From Microbacterium aurantiacum (GTDB taxonomy: Bacteria > Actinomycetota > Actinomycetes > Actinomycetales > Microbacteriaceae), in the NCBI RefSeq assembly GCF_021654035.1, contig NZ_JAJPDW010000001.1, positions 186,001-250,000 on the forward strand: DNA of 64,000 nt, read 5' to 3'. Of the stretch, positions 15,628 to 24,826 are shown piece by piece. Position 1 is the first letter of the stretch, and every line of letters starts with the position of its first letter. The notes under the pieces were generated by a model. It was not told the origin of the DNA and made no database searches. It saw nothing but the letters and a program-made list of their open reading frames with translations. The position numbers were made by a program, and so were the translations under genes.

Positions 15628-16827
15628 GTGACCTCCCCCCGACGCGATGGTTCCCCCGCCGAGGTGTTCGGCGCCTTCCTGAAGCTGGGGTTGACGTCCT
15701 TCGGCGGACCGGTGGCGCACCTCGGCTACTTCCGCGACGAGCTCGTCACGCGCCGTCGCTGGATCGACGATCGCGGCTACGGCGAGCTCGTCGCGCTGAG
15801 CCAGTTCCTCCCCGGTCCCGCCTCGAGCCAGGTCGGATTCGGGCTCGGCCTCCTCCGCGCCGGTCCCCTGGGCGCGCTCGCCGCATGGCTCGCCTTCACG
15901 CTGCCGTCGGCGATCATCATGGTCGCCTTCGCGTACGGCGCGGACCTCTTCGGCGGCACGATCGGCTCCGGCATCCTGGACGGGCTGAAGATCGTCGCGG
16001 TCGCGATCGTCGCCCAGGCGGTCTGGGGCATGGCCCGGTCGCTCACCCCGGATGCCCGACGCGCGTCGATCGCCGTCGGCGCGGCGGTGCTGGTCCTGAT
16101 CGTGGCGGGGACTCTCGGCCAGGTCGCCGCGATCGTCCTCGGCGCGCTCGCCGGCCTTCTCCTCTGCCGGATGCCGGGGGAGACGCCGGGACCGGACCTG
16201 TACTTCGGCGTCTCGCGGCGGGTCGGCGCGACCTCCCTCGCGGTGTTCGCGGTGCTCCTCGTCGGGCTCCCGATCGCCGCCGCGACCCTCGGAGGGACGG
16301 CCGTCGGCGTCGCGGACGCGTTCTACCGTGCCGGTGCGCTCGTCTTCGGCGGTGGCCACGTCGTCCTGCCGCTGCTGGAGGCCGAGGTCGTCACCGGCGG
16401 GTGGGTGGACGCCGAGCAGTTCCTCGCCGGGTACGGCGTCGCCCAGGCGGTCCCGGGTCCGCTGTTCACCTTCGCTGCCTATCTCGGGGCGCTCGCCGCC
16501 CCGGGGGCCGCGGGCCTCGCGACGGCGGCGATCGCTCTGGTGGCGGTGTTCGTTCCGGGCTTCCTCCTCCTCGTCGGTGTGCTGCCGTTTTGGAACGCCC
16601 TGCGGACGCGACCCGCGGCCCAAGCGCTCCTGCGCGGCGCGAACGCCGCCGTCGTCGGCATCCTCGCCGCCGCCCTCTACGACCCGGTCTTCGTCACCGC
16701 GGTGACGGGGCCCGCGTCCTTCGCGCTCGCCCTCGTCTGCTTCGTGCTGCTGATCTCGTGGCGTGTGCCGCCGTGGGTGGTGGTGATCGTCGGTGCCGTC
16801 GGCGGCGTCGGACTCGCGTTCCTCTGA
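15628..16827 (+). CDS. chrA: Chromate transporter ChrA (CHR family, two-domain)
   Basis: A 399-residue polytopic membrane protein with two homologous CHR halves. The first half shows FGGPVAHLGYFRDELV and GELVALSQFLPGPASSQVGFGLG (residues ~20-75); the second shows FGGGHVVLPLLEAEVV and GYGVAQAVPGPLFTFAAYLG (~245-300). CHR proteins export chromate, often by exchange with sulfate; some members may move other anions. No chromate-responsive ChrB regulator is beside it. It is divergent from the CNNM operon. Confidence 0.9.
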   Translation: MTSPRRDGSPAEVFGAFLKLGLTSFGGPVAHLGYFRDELVTRRRWIDDRGYGELVALSQFLPGPASSQVGFGLGLLRAGPLGALAAWLAFTLPSAIIMVAFAYGADLFGGTIGSGILDGLKIVAVAIVAQAVWGMARSLTPDARRASIAVGAAVLVLIVAGTLGQVAAIVLGALAGLLLCRMPGETPGPDLYFGVSRRVGATSLAVFAVLLVGLPIAAATLGGTAVGVADAFYRAGALVFGGGHVVLPLLEAEVVTGGWVDAEQFLAGYGVAQAVPGPLFTFAAYLGALAAPGAAGLATAAIALVAVFVPGFLLLVGVLPFWNALRTRPAAQALLRGANAAVVGILAAALYDPVFVTAVTGPASFALALVCFVLLISWRVPPWVVVIVGAVGGVGLAFL

Positions 16828-16900
16828 ACGCCTCCCTCGCCCGCCCGTACACGGCTACCGTGGATCCGACCCGAACCGGGTCGCGAGGACCGGAGCCGCC

Positions 16901-18286
16901 ATGACCGAGATGACCCCGCCCGACCGCATGCACGCGATCTCCCCCGAGACGCGTGCGGTCGTCGACGACGTGCTGGAGTACGCCCGACGCCGCGCCCTCT
17001 ACGAGGACATCCCGCTCGACAAGCCGCTGCGGCCGAGCGATCTCGCGCGCCTCGCCCCGCGTACGGTGACGCCGGAGGGCATCGGGGCGCGCCGGGCGAT
17101 CGCCCTGTTCGAGAACGTCCTCGCTCCGGCCTGCACCTCCACCGACCACCCCGGCTACCTCTCCTTCATCCCCTCGGCGCCGAGCAAGGCGGCGCTCGCC
17201 TTCGATGTCGTGGTCTCGGCATCCGCCGTCTACGCCGGATCGTGGATGGAGGGCGCCGGCGCCGTGTTCGCCGAGAACGAGGTGCTGCACTGGCTCGCGC
17301 GCGAGTTCGGCCTGCCCGAGGGCGCCGGCGGTGTCTTCGTCCAGGGCGGCACCATCGGCAATCTGTCCGCGCTCGTCACGGCACGGGATGCCGCACGCCG
17401 GCGCCTGCGCGCGGCCGACCGCCCGATGCCTGCGCGCTGGCTCGTCGTCTGCAGCGCCGAGGCGCACTCATCGATCGCCTCCGCCGCGGCGGTCATGGAC
17501 GTCGACGTCCTCCCGGTGCCGGTCGACGACGCCGGGCGGCTCCACGGGGACGCCGTCGCCCGTGCGCTCGACGAGCACGGTGACGCCGTCTTCGCGGTCG
17601 TCGCCACCGGGGGCACCACCAACTTCGGCATCGTCGACGACATCGCCTCGATCGCCGACGTCACCGCCGCCCGCGGAGTCTGGCTGCACGTCGACGGCGC
17701 GTACGGCCTCGCGGCGATGCTCGTCCCGGAGGCGCGCGGCGCGTTCGCCGGGGTCGAGCACGCCGACTCGGTCATCGTCGACCCGCACAAGTGGCTGTTC
17801 GCCCCGTTCGACGCGTGCGCGCTGATCTACCGCGATCCCTCGCTCGCCCTGGCCGCGCACACGCAGAAGGCCGAGTACCTCGACACCCTGACCGACACCC
17901 CCGACTGGAACCCGTCGGACCTCGGCATCCAGCTCACCCGCCGGGCGCGGGGCCTCCCGCTGTGGTTCTCGCTGGCGACCCACGGCACCGAGCACTACCG
18001 CGCCGCGATCGCGTACGGGATCGACCTCGCCGCACGGATCGCCGACGACATCCGCGCCCGCGACGAGGTGTCGCTCGTGCGAGACCCGCAGCTGTCGGTG
18101 GTGGTCTTCCGCAGGCACGGCTGGACGATGGCCGACTACAAGGCGTGGTCGGATCGCCTCCTCGATGACCAGCGCGCCTTCGTCGTGCCGAGCTCGCACG
18201 CGGGGGAGCCGGTGCTCCGCTTCGCGATCATCTCGCCTCTGACGACCTACGAGCTCCTCGTCGACGTCCTCGATTCGCTGCGCTGA
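16901..18286 (+). CDS. Group II pyridoxal-phosphate-dependent amino acid decarboxylase
   Basis: A 461-residue PLP enzyme of the glutamate/aromatic-amino-acid decarboxylase fold. It shows the HPGYLSFIPSAP substrate-side stretch, FVQGGTIGNLSALVTAR, HVDGAYG (the Asp pairing with the PLP ring nitrogen) and DPHKWLFAPFD with the Schiff-base lysine at K297. Substrate is not clear from sequence: relatives decarboxylate tyrosine, tryptophan, DOPA, aspartate or glutamate. The start is the ATG after CGGAG; an upstream TACCGT (16856-16861) may be its -10 box. Nothing around it points to a pathway. Confidence 0.82.
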   Translation: MTEMTPPDRMHAISPETRAVVDDVLEYARRRALYEDIPLDKPLRPSDLARLAPRTVTPEGIGARRAIALFENVLAPACTSTDHPGYLSFIPSAPSKAALAFDVVVSASAVYAGSWMEGAGAVFAENEVLHWLAREFGLPEGAGGVFVQGGTIGNLSALVTARDAARRRLRAADRPMPARWLVVCSAEAHSSIASAAAVMDVDVLPVPVDDAGRLHGDAVARALDEHGDAVFAVVATGGTTNFGIVDDIASIADVTAARGVWLHVDGAYGLAAMLVPEARGAFAGVEHADSVIVDPHKWLFAPFDACALIYRDPSLALAAHTQKAEYLDTLTDTPDWNPSDLGIQLTRRARGLPLWFSLATHGTEHYRAAIAYGIDLAARIADDIRARDEVSLVRDPQLSVVVFRRHGWTMADYKAWSDRLLDDQRAFVVPSSHAGEPVLRFAIISPLTTYELLVDVLDSLR

Positions 18287-18327
18287 GCCTCTCTCCCGCC
18301 CGCCGGCCGCGTCTCGGGCGCACGATC

Positions 18328-18333
18328 TACACT
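18328..18333 (+). promoter_or_regulatory. Candidate -10 box (TACACT)
   Basis: TACACT lies 35 nt before the GTG of the DUF308-like membrane protein, leaving a short leader with AGGA near the start. No clear -35. Confidence 0.35.
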
Positions 18334-18368
18334 GGAAGGGTTCGTTCCGCCGCCACAGGAATGCCCCC

Positions 18369-19166
18369 GTGACCCCTTCTTCTTCCGTCCGCACGTTCGA
18401 GGTGCGCCACGTGCAGCTCGCGCGCGCCGGCTTCGCGGCGCTCGCGGCGCTGATGATCACCTTCTCCCCGGACCACTCCGCCGCCGTCGGCGCAGCGGTC
18501 TTCAGCGGGTTCGCGATCGCCACCGGGCTGGTCTTCCTCCTGGCGGCGTGGCTCGTCTCGCCGACCGGCGGGCGCGGTGCGGCGATCGCCCTCGGCGCCG
18601 TCACGGTCGTGGCGGGAATCGTCGCGAGCCTCCCGCCGGTCCGCTCGGTGGCCGGCTTCTTCATCGTCGTGATCGCCTGGGCCGTCATCGCCGGAGCCGT
18701 CGAACTGGCCGTGGGCGCGCGTGCCCTCCTCCGCGCGCGGAAGGCCGCCCGCACGGACGCGTCGGATGCGGATGCCGCACCGCGTCGCGCAGGATACGTC
18801 GCCCCGTGGACCCCGCGCGACGGCGCGACCCCCGTGGCCTCGCTCTCTCGCGGCGACGCGCGCGACGCCGTCGTCGTCGGTGTCCTCGGCATCCTCCTCG
18901 CCGTCGGCATGCTGCTGGTCCCCACCGGCTACGCCCTCCGCTACACGATCGAGGAGGTCGGACAGACCTTCACGCTCACCGGCATCATCATCGCCGTCGG
19001 CATCTTCGGCGCCTACGCCGCGATCGTGGCGGTCTACCTCGCCATCGCCGGCTTCTCCCCGCGGCCCGCGACCGCGTCCGCATCGCCCGAGACGGCGGAT
19101 GCCGCCGCTCTCGGCGTCACCGCGACCGGCGCCCCGACGCCGGCCGACCCGAAGGATTCCGCGTGA
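18369..19166 (+). CDS. Polytopic membrane protein, DUF308/HdeD-like
   Basis: A 265-residue protein with about seven hydrophobic segments: four in the first 115 residues, a charged Arg/Ala/Asp linker (~115-160), and two or three in the C-terminal half, then an Ala/Pro/Thr-rich tail. The arrangement resembles HdeD/DUF308 proteins of actinobacteria; function is unknown. GTG start behind CCACAGGA. Its stop overlaps the GTG of the next small membrane protein (GTGA), so they form a coupled pair. Confidence 0.65.
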   Translation: MTPSSSVRTFEVRHVQLARAGFAALAALMITFSPDHSAAVGAAVFSGFAIATGLVFLLAAWLVSPTGGRGAAIALGAVTVVAGIVASLPPVRSVAGFFIVVIAWAVIAGAVELAVGARALLRARKAARTDASDADAAPRRAGYVAPWTPRDGATPVASLSRGDARDAVVVGVLGILLAVGMLLVPTGYALRYTIEEVGQTFTLTGIIIAVGIFGAYAAIVAVYLAIAGFSPRPATASASPETADAAALGVTATGAPTPADPKDSA

Positions 19167-19486
19167 CCGAGAACCAGCCCTCCCGCCGTGACCTCATGAA
19201 GCCGCTCCAGCTGGTCGGGCTCGCCTTCGTCGCGGCGCTGTTCGCCGGCGGCGTCACGCTGGTGTCGATGGGCTTCTTCCAGTCCAAGCCCGCCGAGGAG
19301 GCGCAGGGCGCCCTGGTGCTGGCCCTCATCGTCGCCGGGATCGTCTTCATCGCGACGCTGCTGATCGTCTCGCTGCTGCTCCTGGTCGTCGACCCGGCGC
19401 AGGTGGCGACACCGGTCGACCGCCCGGTGCTCTACGACCCCGAACCGGACGCGACCGACGGACCGGAGACCCCGCCCGCCCGCTGA
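19163..19486 (+). CDS. Small two-helix membrane protein, hypothetical
   Basis: A 107-residue protein with two clear transmembrane helices (about residues 15-37, LQLVGLAFVAALFAGG and following, and 50-75, ALVLALIVAGIVFIATLLI) and an acidic Pro-rich cytosolic tail (YDPEPDATDGPE). Start GTG overlaps the stop of the DUF308-like gene. The family is not recognised. The coupling suggests it is a partner of the preceding membrane protein. Confidence 0.65.
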   Translation: MTENQPSRRDLMKPLQLVGLAFVAALFAGGVTLVSMGFFQSKPAEEAQGALVLALIVAGIVFIATLLIVSLLLLVVDPAQVATPVDRPVLYDPEPDATDGPETPPAR

Positions 19487-19517
19487 GGCGTTCCGCCCGC
19501 GCGCGGCGCCGCCGCGC

Positions 19518-20897
19518 TCAGGCCAGGTCGACCACGCGCGCCGCGAGACCGGTGTACCCGGCCGGGGTCAGTGCGCGCAGGCGCGCCTTCGCGTCGTCGC
19601 CGATGTCGAGGCCGTCGACGAACTCCGCCAGCTCGACCGCGCCGACACGGCGTCCGCGGGTGAGGTCCTTCAGCAGGGCGTACGGGTCGGTAATCTCTGA
19701 GCGACCCGCGGCGATCTCGGCGCGCACGACGGTCTGGATCGCCTCGGCGAGCACCTCCCAGTTCGCGTCGAGGTCGGCATCCAGCACGTGCTGCGACAGC
19801 GAGATCTCGCCGAGTCCGCGCGTGAGGTTGTCCAGCGCCAGGAGGGAGTGGCCGAGGGCGACGCCGATGTTGCGCTGGGTGGTGGAGTCGGTGAGATCGC
19901 GCTGGAGGCGGGAGGTCACGAGCGTCTGCGACAGGGTCTGCAGGAGCCCGGCGGAGATCTCGAGGTTCGCCTCGGCGTTCTCGAACCGGATCGGGTTGAT
20001 CTTGTGGGGCATCGTCGAGGACCCGGTCGCGCCCGCGACGGGGATCTGCGCGAAGAAGCCGAGGGAGATATAGGTCCACACATCCGTGGCGAGGTTGTGC
20101 AGGATGCCGCCGGCGTGGCGGATCCGGTCGTACAGCTCGACCTGCCAGTCGTGGGATTCGATCTGGGTCGTCACCGGGTTGAATCCGATGCCGAGGCCCT
20201 CGATGAATCCGCGGGAGACCTCGGGCCAGTCGACGTCGGGCGCCGCGGCGACGTGCGCCGACCAGGTGCCGGTTGCACCGGAGAACTTCGCAAGATACTC
20301 CCCGCCCGCGACCTGGGCGGCGACCCGGCGGAGGCGCCACACGAACACCGCCAGCTCCTTGCCCATCGTGGTGGGCGTCGCGGGCTGGCCGTGCGTGCGC
20401 GAGAGCATGGGTGCATCACGGTGGGCGTCGGCGAGGGCGGCGAGGGCGTCGATGACGCGGTGGAGCGCAGGGAGCCATACGCGCTCGACGGCCCGGTGCA
20501 CCGTGAGGGCGTAGGAGGCGGAGTTGATGTCCTCGCTCGTGCAGGCGAAGTGTGTGAGCTCGGCGAGGCCCGAGAGGCCGAGGGAGTCCAGCCGGTCGCG
20601 GACGAGGTATTCGATCGCCTTGACGTCGTGGCGGGTGACCGCCTCCTTCTCGGCCAGCCACGCGATCTCGTCCGCGCCAAAGTCGACGTAGAGGGCCCGC
20701 AGGCGCGTCTTGTCGTCGTCGCCGAGCGGCGTCGTGCCGAACAGGGAGCGATCGGTGAGCGTGATGATCCACTCGACCTCCACCTCGACGCGGGCCCGGT
20801 TCAGGCCCGCCTCCGAGAGGTAGTCGGCGAGAGGGGCCACGGCGGCGCGGTAGCGACCGTCGAGGGGGCTGAGCGGCTGCGGCGGCAGAGAGGTCAC
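19518..20897 (-). CDS. purB: Adenylosuccinate lyase
   Basis: A 459-residue enzyme of the aspartase/fumarase superfamily; E. coli PurB has 456. It converts SAICAR to AICAR and adenylosuccinate to AMP in purine synthesis. Signature sequences are present: SPLDGRYR at the N-terminus, THFACTSEDINS, SRTHGQPATPTTMGKE with the catalytic histidine, and the superfamily signature GSSTMPHKINP with the catalytic serine loop. The GTG is chosen because CGGGAG lies 5 nt upstream; an in-frame start 60 nt earlier would add a Pro/Arg-rich tail. It follows the low-molecular-weight phosphatase on the same strand after about 56 nt. Confidence 0.95.
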   Translation of the reverse strand: MTSLPPQPLSPLDGRYRAAVAPLADYLSEAGLNRARVEVEVEWIITLTDRSLFGTTPLGDDDKTRLRALYVDFGADEIAWLAEKEAVTRHDVKAIEYLVRDRLDSLGLSGLAELTHFACTSEDINSASYALTVHRAVERVWLPALHRVIDALAALADAHRDAPMLSRTHGQPATPTTMGKELAVFVWRLRRVAAQVAGGEYLAKFSGATGTWSAHVAAAPDVDWPEVSRGFIEGLGIGFNPVTTQIESHDWQVELYDRIRHAGGILHNLATDVWTYISLGFFAQIPVAGATGSSTMPHKINPIRFENAEANLEISAGLLQTLSQTLVTSRLQRDLTDSTTQRNIGVALGHSLLALDNLTRGLGEISLSQHVLDADLDANWEVLAEAIQTVVRAEIAAGRSEITDPYALLKDLTRGRRVGAVELAEFVDGLDIGDDAKARLRALTPAGYTGLAARVVDLA

Positions 20898-20953
20898 GGT
20901 ACTCCCGTCGGGACGAGGCTCTCCCCGCGGCGCCGAGAGAGCACGGGTCATGC

Positions 20954-21460
20954 TCACACGTGCGGTCGGATCGCGGGTTCGAGTTGCCGGAAGAGCGCCC
21001 GGCTCGCGCTCTCGATCATACCGAGCACCTGATCGAACAGCCGGGGGCCGGCGTAGTACGGATCGGGCACGTCGAGCGAGGGGGCGGCGGGGTCGAACGA
21101 CAGCAGCAGCGCGATCTTGTCGGCATCCGTCTCGGAGCGCGCCCAGCCGCGCAGGATCCGCTCGTGCGACCGGTCCAGGGCCACGACCAGGTCGTTCTGC
21201 GTGAAGTCCGCGGGGGCGAACTGGCGGGCCCGGTGTCGTTCGCCGTCGTACCCGTGGCGCGCGAGCGCGTCGATCGTCCGCTCGTCGGCGCGCTCGCCGA
21301 CGTGCCAGTCTCCGGTGCCGGCACTGGAGGACACCACGCGGGCCGACAGGCCGGTCGATGACGCCAGGGACCGGAACACGACCTCCGCCATCGGGGAGCG
21401 GCAGATGTTGCCCGTGCAGACGAAGACGACGCGGAAGGGCTCCACGCGGGGGTCGGACAT
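20954..21460 (-). CDS. Low-molecular-weight protein-tyrosine-phosphatase-like protein
   Basis: A 168-residue cytoplasmic phosphatase. It has the P-loop VCTGNICRSP (nucleophile C15, R21, S22) and the late DVPDPYY with the general-acid aspartate, both diagnostic of the family. Such enzymes dephosphorylate tyrosine on proteins, and relatives in the wider fold reduce arsenate. Two in-frame ATGs three codons apart are possible; the one behind GGAGCCC is used. It is divergent from the two-gene hydrolase unit and upstream of purB. Confidence 0.88.
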   Translation of the reverse strand: MSDPRVEPFRVVFVCTGNICRSPMAEVVFRSLASSTGLSARVVSSSAGTGDWHVGERADERTIDALARHGYDGERHRARQFAPADFTQNDLVVALDRSHERILRGWARSETDADKIALLLSFDPAAPSLDVPDPYYAGPRLFDQVLGMIESASRALFRQLEPAIRPHV

Positions 21461-21571
21461 GGGCTCCATTCTGTCCCGCCGGCGTCGGTCGCGCACGCGC
21501 GTCGCGCCGGGGCCCTCCTGCACAGGCGCGGTGACACGCGCTCGACGCACCGAGTCTGCACAGTCGGACGG

Positions 21572-21895
21572 ATGCCGTACCCGCGGGGGCGCGGCGAGGC
21601 CGACGATGGGCGCATGCCGCCGCTGCTGTGCACCCCGCCCTCCACCGTCACGCTCGAGATCGTGGTGCGCGAGCTCGACGCTCTCGCCGTGCGTCTGGAC
21701 GACCTCATCGCGCGGACCCGGACCCTCGGCGAGCGCACCGATTGGCAGGCGGAGGCCGCGCGCGAGTTCCACACGGCCGCGACGGCGTGGGCGGGCCGGG
21801 TCGGCGCGCTGGCGTGCACGCTCGCGCAGGTGCGCTTCAGCGCGGGAGCGGCCCTGCAGCTGCAGCGGTGGCGGGCCGAGACGGACTGCGCGTGA
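21572..21895 (+). CDS. Small helical protein, WXG100-like size, coupled to the alpha/beta hydrolase
   Basis: A 107-residue, largely helical protein (VTLEIVVRELDALAVRLDDL, TRTLGERTDW, then a second helix through AAREFHTAATAWAGRVGALA). Size and the helix-turn-helix pattern with a Trp in each half recall WXG100/ESX partners, though a clean W-x-G is not seen. The start may instead be the ATG at 21614. Its stop overlaps the GTG of the following gene (GTGA). It may be a chaperone or secretion partner for that gene's product; this is inference. Confidence 0.6.
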   Translation: MPYPRGRGEADDGRMPPLLCTPPSTVTLEIVVRELDALAVRLDDLIARTRTLGERTDWQAEAAREFHTAATAWAGRVGALACTLAQVRFSAGAALQLQRWRAETDCA

Positions 21896-23277
21896 GCGCG
21901 GCGACGCCCCCGGCCGGCGAGCTGGAGATCCGCGGGGGCGGCGCCGTGGCCGTCGACACCGAGACGCTGCGGCGCACGGCGGCGGATTTCGACGGGGCGA
22001 TCGGGGAGCTGGAGGCGCTCGTGGGCGACCTCGGTCCGCTGCAGAACATGCTGTTCACCGAGCGGGCCGAAGCCTGGTCGGCGGCCGCCGAGGCGGCCGA
22101 CCTCGCGTCCAGGATGCGGGATGCCGTCACCGAGGGCGAACGGGTGGCGACGGCACTCTGTGATGCGGCGACGCTCTACGAGCTCGTCGAGACCGTCGTC
22201 GCGCATCGCGCCGCCGTGCTGGCCGGTGACGCGGACGCCGCCCGCATCCTCGCGGCGCGGATCAGCGACCTCCGTGCGGAAGACGGCGCCCTGATCCTCG
22301 CGGCGTGGGGGGCCGAGGCGGAGCGGACCGCGATGTGGCCCGGGGAGCTGGTCCGTCAGGCGACGGAGCTGGGTCTCCTCGTCGGCAGCGACTACAGCTG
22401 GCAGGCGGGAGTGATGGGCGGCGCGGCGCTCGGGCTGTCGACGGTCCTCCTGGCGTCCGTCATCGGGACGACGGGGATGGGTCGCGTCCCGGCCGGAACC
22501 CGCCTCGACGGCGCGACACCGCCGGTCGTCGTGCGCGCACTGCCGACCGGGGCGGGCGCGGCATCCGTTCCGCCGCGGAATCTCGCCGACGCCGCCTCCC
22601 GCATCCCGGGTCCTGGCGAGGCGCGGGTGCGCGTGGAGAAGTACACGATGCCCGACGGCTCGCGGCAGTTCGCCGTCTACGTCGCCGGCACCTCCACGGC
22701 GGCGGTGGGTGGGAAGAACCCGTGGGACAACCGCTCGAACGTCGAGCTGTACACCGGTCATACGTCGGCGTCGTACGCCGCGACCCTGCAGGCGCTGGAG
22801 GATGCCGGAGCCGAACCCGGCGACGTCGTGCACGCGTTCGGGCACTCGCAGGGCGCCATGATCACGGGCCATCTGGCGATGGAGGGCCCGTACGCGACCG
22901 AGACGCTGGTGTCGTTCGGGACGCCCCGCGAGATGGACGTCGGCGCCGACACGTGGAGCATGTCGGTGCGGCACACCGACGATCCCGCGGTGGCCCTCTC
23001 CGGCGGGGGCGCGATCGCGGCGACGGGGGCGGCGGGGAGCGTCCTGGTCGAGCGGGCCGCCGATCCGAACACCGGTCCCCACGACACGACGGTGCCCGCG
23101 CACCGACTCACCGCTTACGCCGAGACGGCGGCCCTCATCGACGCGTCGACCGATCCGCGCATCGACACGGTGCGCGACGTCTTCGACGAGCTGGCCACGG
23201 CCACCGACATCCGTGCGACCGAGTACGCCGCGGAACGGGCGGAGGGCCCGGTCAGTCCTTCTTCGGGCGGAGGATGA
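21892..23277 (+). CDS. Protein with N-terminal helical (T7SS-like) domain and C-terminal alpha/beta hydrolase domain
   Basis: A 461-residue protein without a signal peptide. Residues ~1-160 are alpha-helical with heptad-like LRRTAADFDGAIGELEALVGDL; a hydrophobic Gly/Ala stretch (~175-200, MGGAALGLSTVLLASVIG) may insert in a membrane. The C-terminal half is a lipase-class-3-like hydrolase with the nucleophile elbow FGHSQGAM (serine ~321) and candidate Asp and His residues in VRHTDDPAV and HDTTVPAHRL. Helical N-terminus, enzymatic C-terminus and a small helical upstream partner resemble type VII secreted effectors or surface esterases. No ESX machinery is in this window. Confidence 0.65.
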   Translation: MSAATPPAGELEIRGGGAVAVDTETLRRTAADFDGAIGELEALVGDLGPLQNMLFTERAEAWSAAAEAADLASRMRDAVTEGERVATALCDAATLYELVETVVAHRAAVLAGDADAARILAARISDLRAEDGALILAAWGAEAERTAMWPGELVRQATELGLLVGSDYSWQAGVMGGAALGLSTVLLASVIGTTGMGRVPAGTRLDGATPPVVVRALPTGAGAASVPPRNLADAASRIPGPGEARVRVEKYTMPDGSRQFAVYVAGTSTAAVGGKNPWDNRSNVELYTGHTSASYAATLQALEDAGAEPGDVVHAFGHSQGAMITGHLAMEGPYATETLVSFGTPREMDVGADTWSMSVRHTDDPAVALSGGGAIAATGAAGSVLVERAADPNTGPHDTTVPAHRLTAYAETAALIDASTDPRIDTVRDVFDELATATDIRATEYAAERAEGPVSPSSGGG

Positions 23278-23641
23278 TGCCGAACACCCAGTTGATGAGC
23301 GAGATCAGGATGGCGGCGACCAGGCCCCACCAGAAGTCCTCGACACGGAGGCCGAAGTTCCACAGCGTCGTGATCTGCGCGGTCAGCCACAGGAGGAACG
23401 CGTTGATCAGCAGGCCGATGAGGCCGAGCGTCAGGATGTACAGCGGGAACGCGAGGATCTTGATGACCGTCCCGATGATGGTGTTCACCAGCGCGAAGAT
23501 CGCCGCGACCAGCAGCAGCGTCAGCACGAGCTGCAGCGTCTCGCCCGGCGGGAAGGCGATCACCGTCACCTGGAGTGCGGGGATCAGGGTCACGACCCAG
23601 ATCGCGAAGGCATTGACGACGACTCGGATGAGGAATCCCAT
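23252..23641 (-). CDS. Phage-holin-4_2-family (PF04020-type) membrane protein
   Basis: A 129-residue protein with four transmembrane segments (begins MGFLIRVVVNAFAIWV; VTVIAFPPGE loop; LVNTIIGTVIKILAFPLYILT; DFWWGLVAAILISLINWVFG) and a Lys-rich end, RPKKD. This is the common bacterial family annotated after mycobacteriophage holins, not evidence of a prophage. Function is unknown, possibly membrane or envelope related. Its 3' end overlaps the convergent hydrolase gene by 26 nt. The ATG gives the usual family N-terminus. Confidence 0.82.
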   Translation of the reverse strand: MGFLIRVVVNAFAIWVVTLIPALQVTVIAFPPGETLQLVLTLLLVAAIFALVNTIIGTVIKILAFPLYILTLGLIGLLINAFLLWLTAQITTLWNFGLRVEDFWWGLVAAILISLINWVFGIILRPKKD

Positions 23642-23697
23642 AGCGGTCAGTCTTCCACGCGGGCGTCGATTCCTGTCGCCGTGCGGCGTCGCGCTCG

Positions 23698-23703
23698 TAG
23701 ACT
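23698..23703 (+). promoter_or_regulatory. -10 box (TAGACT) of a leaderless promoter for hisC
   Basis: TAGACT ends 6 nt before the GTG start. Confidence 0.5.
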
Positions 23704-23709
23704 GCACGG

Positions 23710-24822
23710 GTGACCGACGCCCCCGACATCCCCGTCCGCGTGCGCCCGGAGATCGCCGCCCTCCCCGCCTACCGTCAGGGTCGGCAGGCCGGCGCCGAGG
23801 CGTTCAAGCTCTCCAGCAACGAGAACCCGTACACGCCGCTCCCCGGTGTCCAGGAGGCGGTGGCCGCCGCGGTGGAGTTCAACCGCTATCCGGACGCGAC
23901 GGCCGCAGCCCTCCGCGAGCGTCTCGCCGCGCGGTTCGACCGGACCGCCGATGAGGTGCACGTCGGCGCCGGGAGCGTGTCGATCCTCGCGCAGCTGGTG
24001 CAGGCCGTCTCCGGCCCCGGCGACGAGGTCGTCTACGCGTGGCGGTCGTTCGAGGCGTACCCGTGGCTGTCGGTCGTCGCCGGCGCGACCTCGGTCGCCG
24101 TGCCGCTCACCGACGGCGCCCGCCATGATCTCGACGCGATGGCGGCCGCGGTCACCCCGCGCACCCGCGCGGTCATCGTCTGCAGCCCGAACAACCCCAC
24201 GGGCCCCGTCGTCCGGCACGACGACTTCGACGCCTTCGTCCGCGCGGTGCCGAGCGACGTCCTGGTCATCCTCGATGAGGCCTACGCCGAGTTCGTCACC
24301 GACCCCGACGCCGTCGACGGCCTGCGGGTCCTCGGGGGTGAGGAGTTCCCGAACGTGGTCGTCCTCCGCACCTTCTCCAAGGCGTTCGGGCTCGCCGGCC
24401 TCCGGGTCGGCTACGCGATCGGGCACCCGCGGATCCTGGACGCCGCGCGCAGCACCACGATCCCGCTCTCCGTCACCGCCGCCGCCGAAGCCGCGGCGCT
24501 GGCGAGCCTCGACGCTGAGGACGAGCTCCTCGCCCGTGTCCGCGAGATCGCCGACCGGCGCGACCGGCTCGCCGACGGACTCCGCGAGGCCGGGTGGGAG
24601 GTCCCGCAGGCGCAGGGGAACTTCGTGTGGCTGCCCACCGGCGCCGAGTCGCTGACGCTCGCGGCGGCCTTCGACGCGGCGGGCCTGATCGTCCGCCCGT
24701 TCGACGGGGCCGGCATCCGCATCTCCGTCGGCGAGCACGAATCTGTCGCCAAAGTCCTAGAGATCGCGGCATCCGTTGTGAAAGACCTCCCAACGGGGCA
24801 TTCCGGACGACGGATAGCGTAG
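23710..24822 (+). CDS. hisC: Histidinol-phosphate aminotransferase-like
   Basis: A 370-residue fold-type I PLP aminotransferase. It has [15 protein letters not shown] (substrate loop), [35 protein letters not shown], and [18 protein letters not shown] with the Schiff-base lysine at K224. These fit HisC, which makes histidinol phosphate; the free-standing position and FNRYPD-type loop also fit the actinobacterial aromatic aminotransferase (Pat) subgroup, so phenylalanine synthesis is an alternative. It ends 4 nt before the 2-oxoacid dehydrogenase E1 alpha gene, which has its own -10 box. Confidence 0.85.
   Translation: MTDAPDIPVRVRPEIAALPAYRQGRQAGAEAFKLSSNENPYTPLPGVQEAVAAAVEFNRYPDATAAALRERLAARFDRTADEVHVGAGSVSILAQLVQAVSGPGDEVVYAWRSFEAYPWLSVVAGATSVAVPLTDGARHDLDAMAAAVTPRTRAVIVCSPNNPTGPVVRHDDFDAFVRAVPSDVLVILDEAYAEFVTDPDAVDGLRVLGGEEFPNVVVLRTFSKAFGLAGLRVGYAIGHPRILDAARSTTIPLSVTAAAEAAALASLDAEDELLARVREIADRRDRLADGLREAGWEVPQAQGNFVWLPTGAESLTLAAAFDAAGLIVRPFDGAGIRISVGEHESVAKVLEIAASVVKDLPTGHSGRRIA
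24815..24820 (+). promoter_or_regulatory. -10 box (TAGCGT) of a leaderless promoter for the E1-E2 operon
   Basis: TAGCGT lies within the last codons of hisC and ends 6 nt before the GTG of the E1 alpha gene. Confidence 0.5.
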
Positions 24823-24826
24823 AACG

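Noticed and set aside
20898..20957. Longer purB start
   Set aside because: The extra residues are not PurB-like, and the GTG at 20897 has a good ribosome-binding site.
23252..23641. Prophage signal from the holin-family protein
   Set aside because: This family is a common chromosomal membrane protein; no other phage gene is present.
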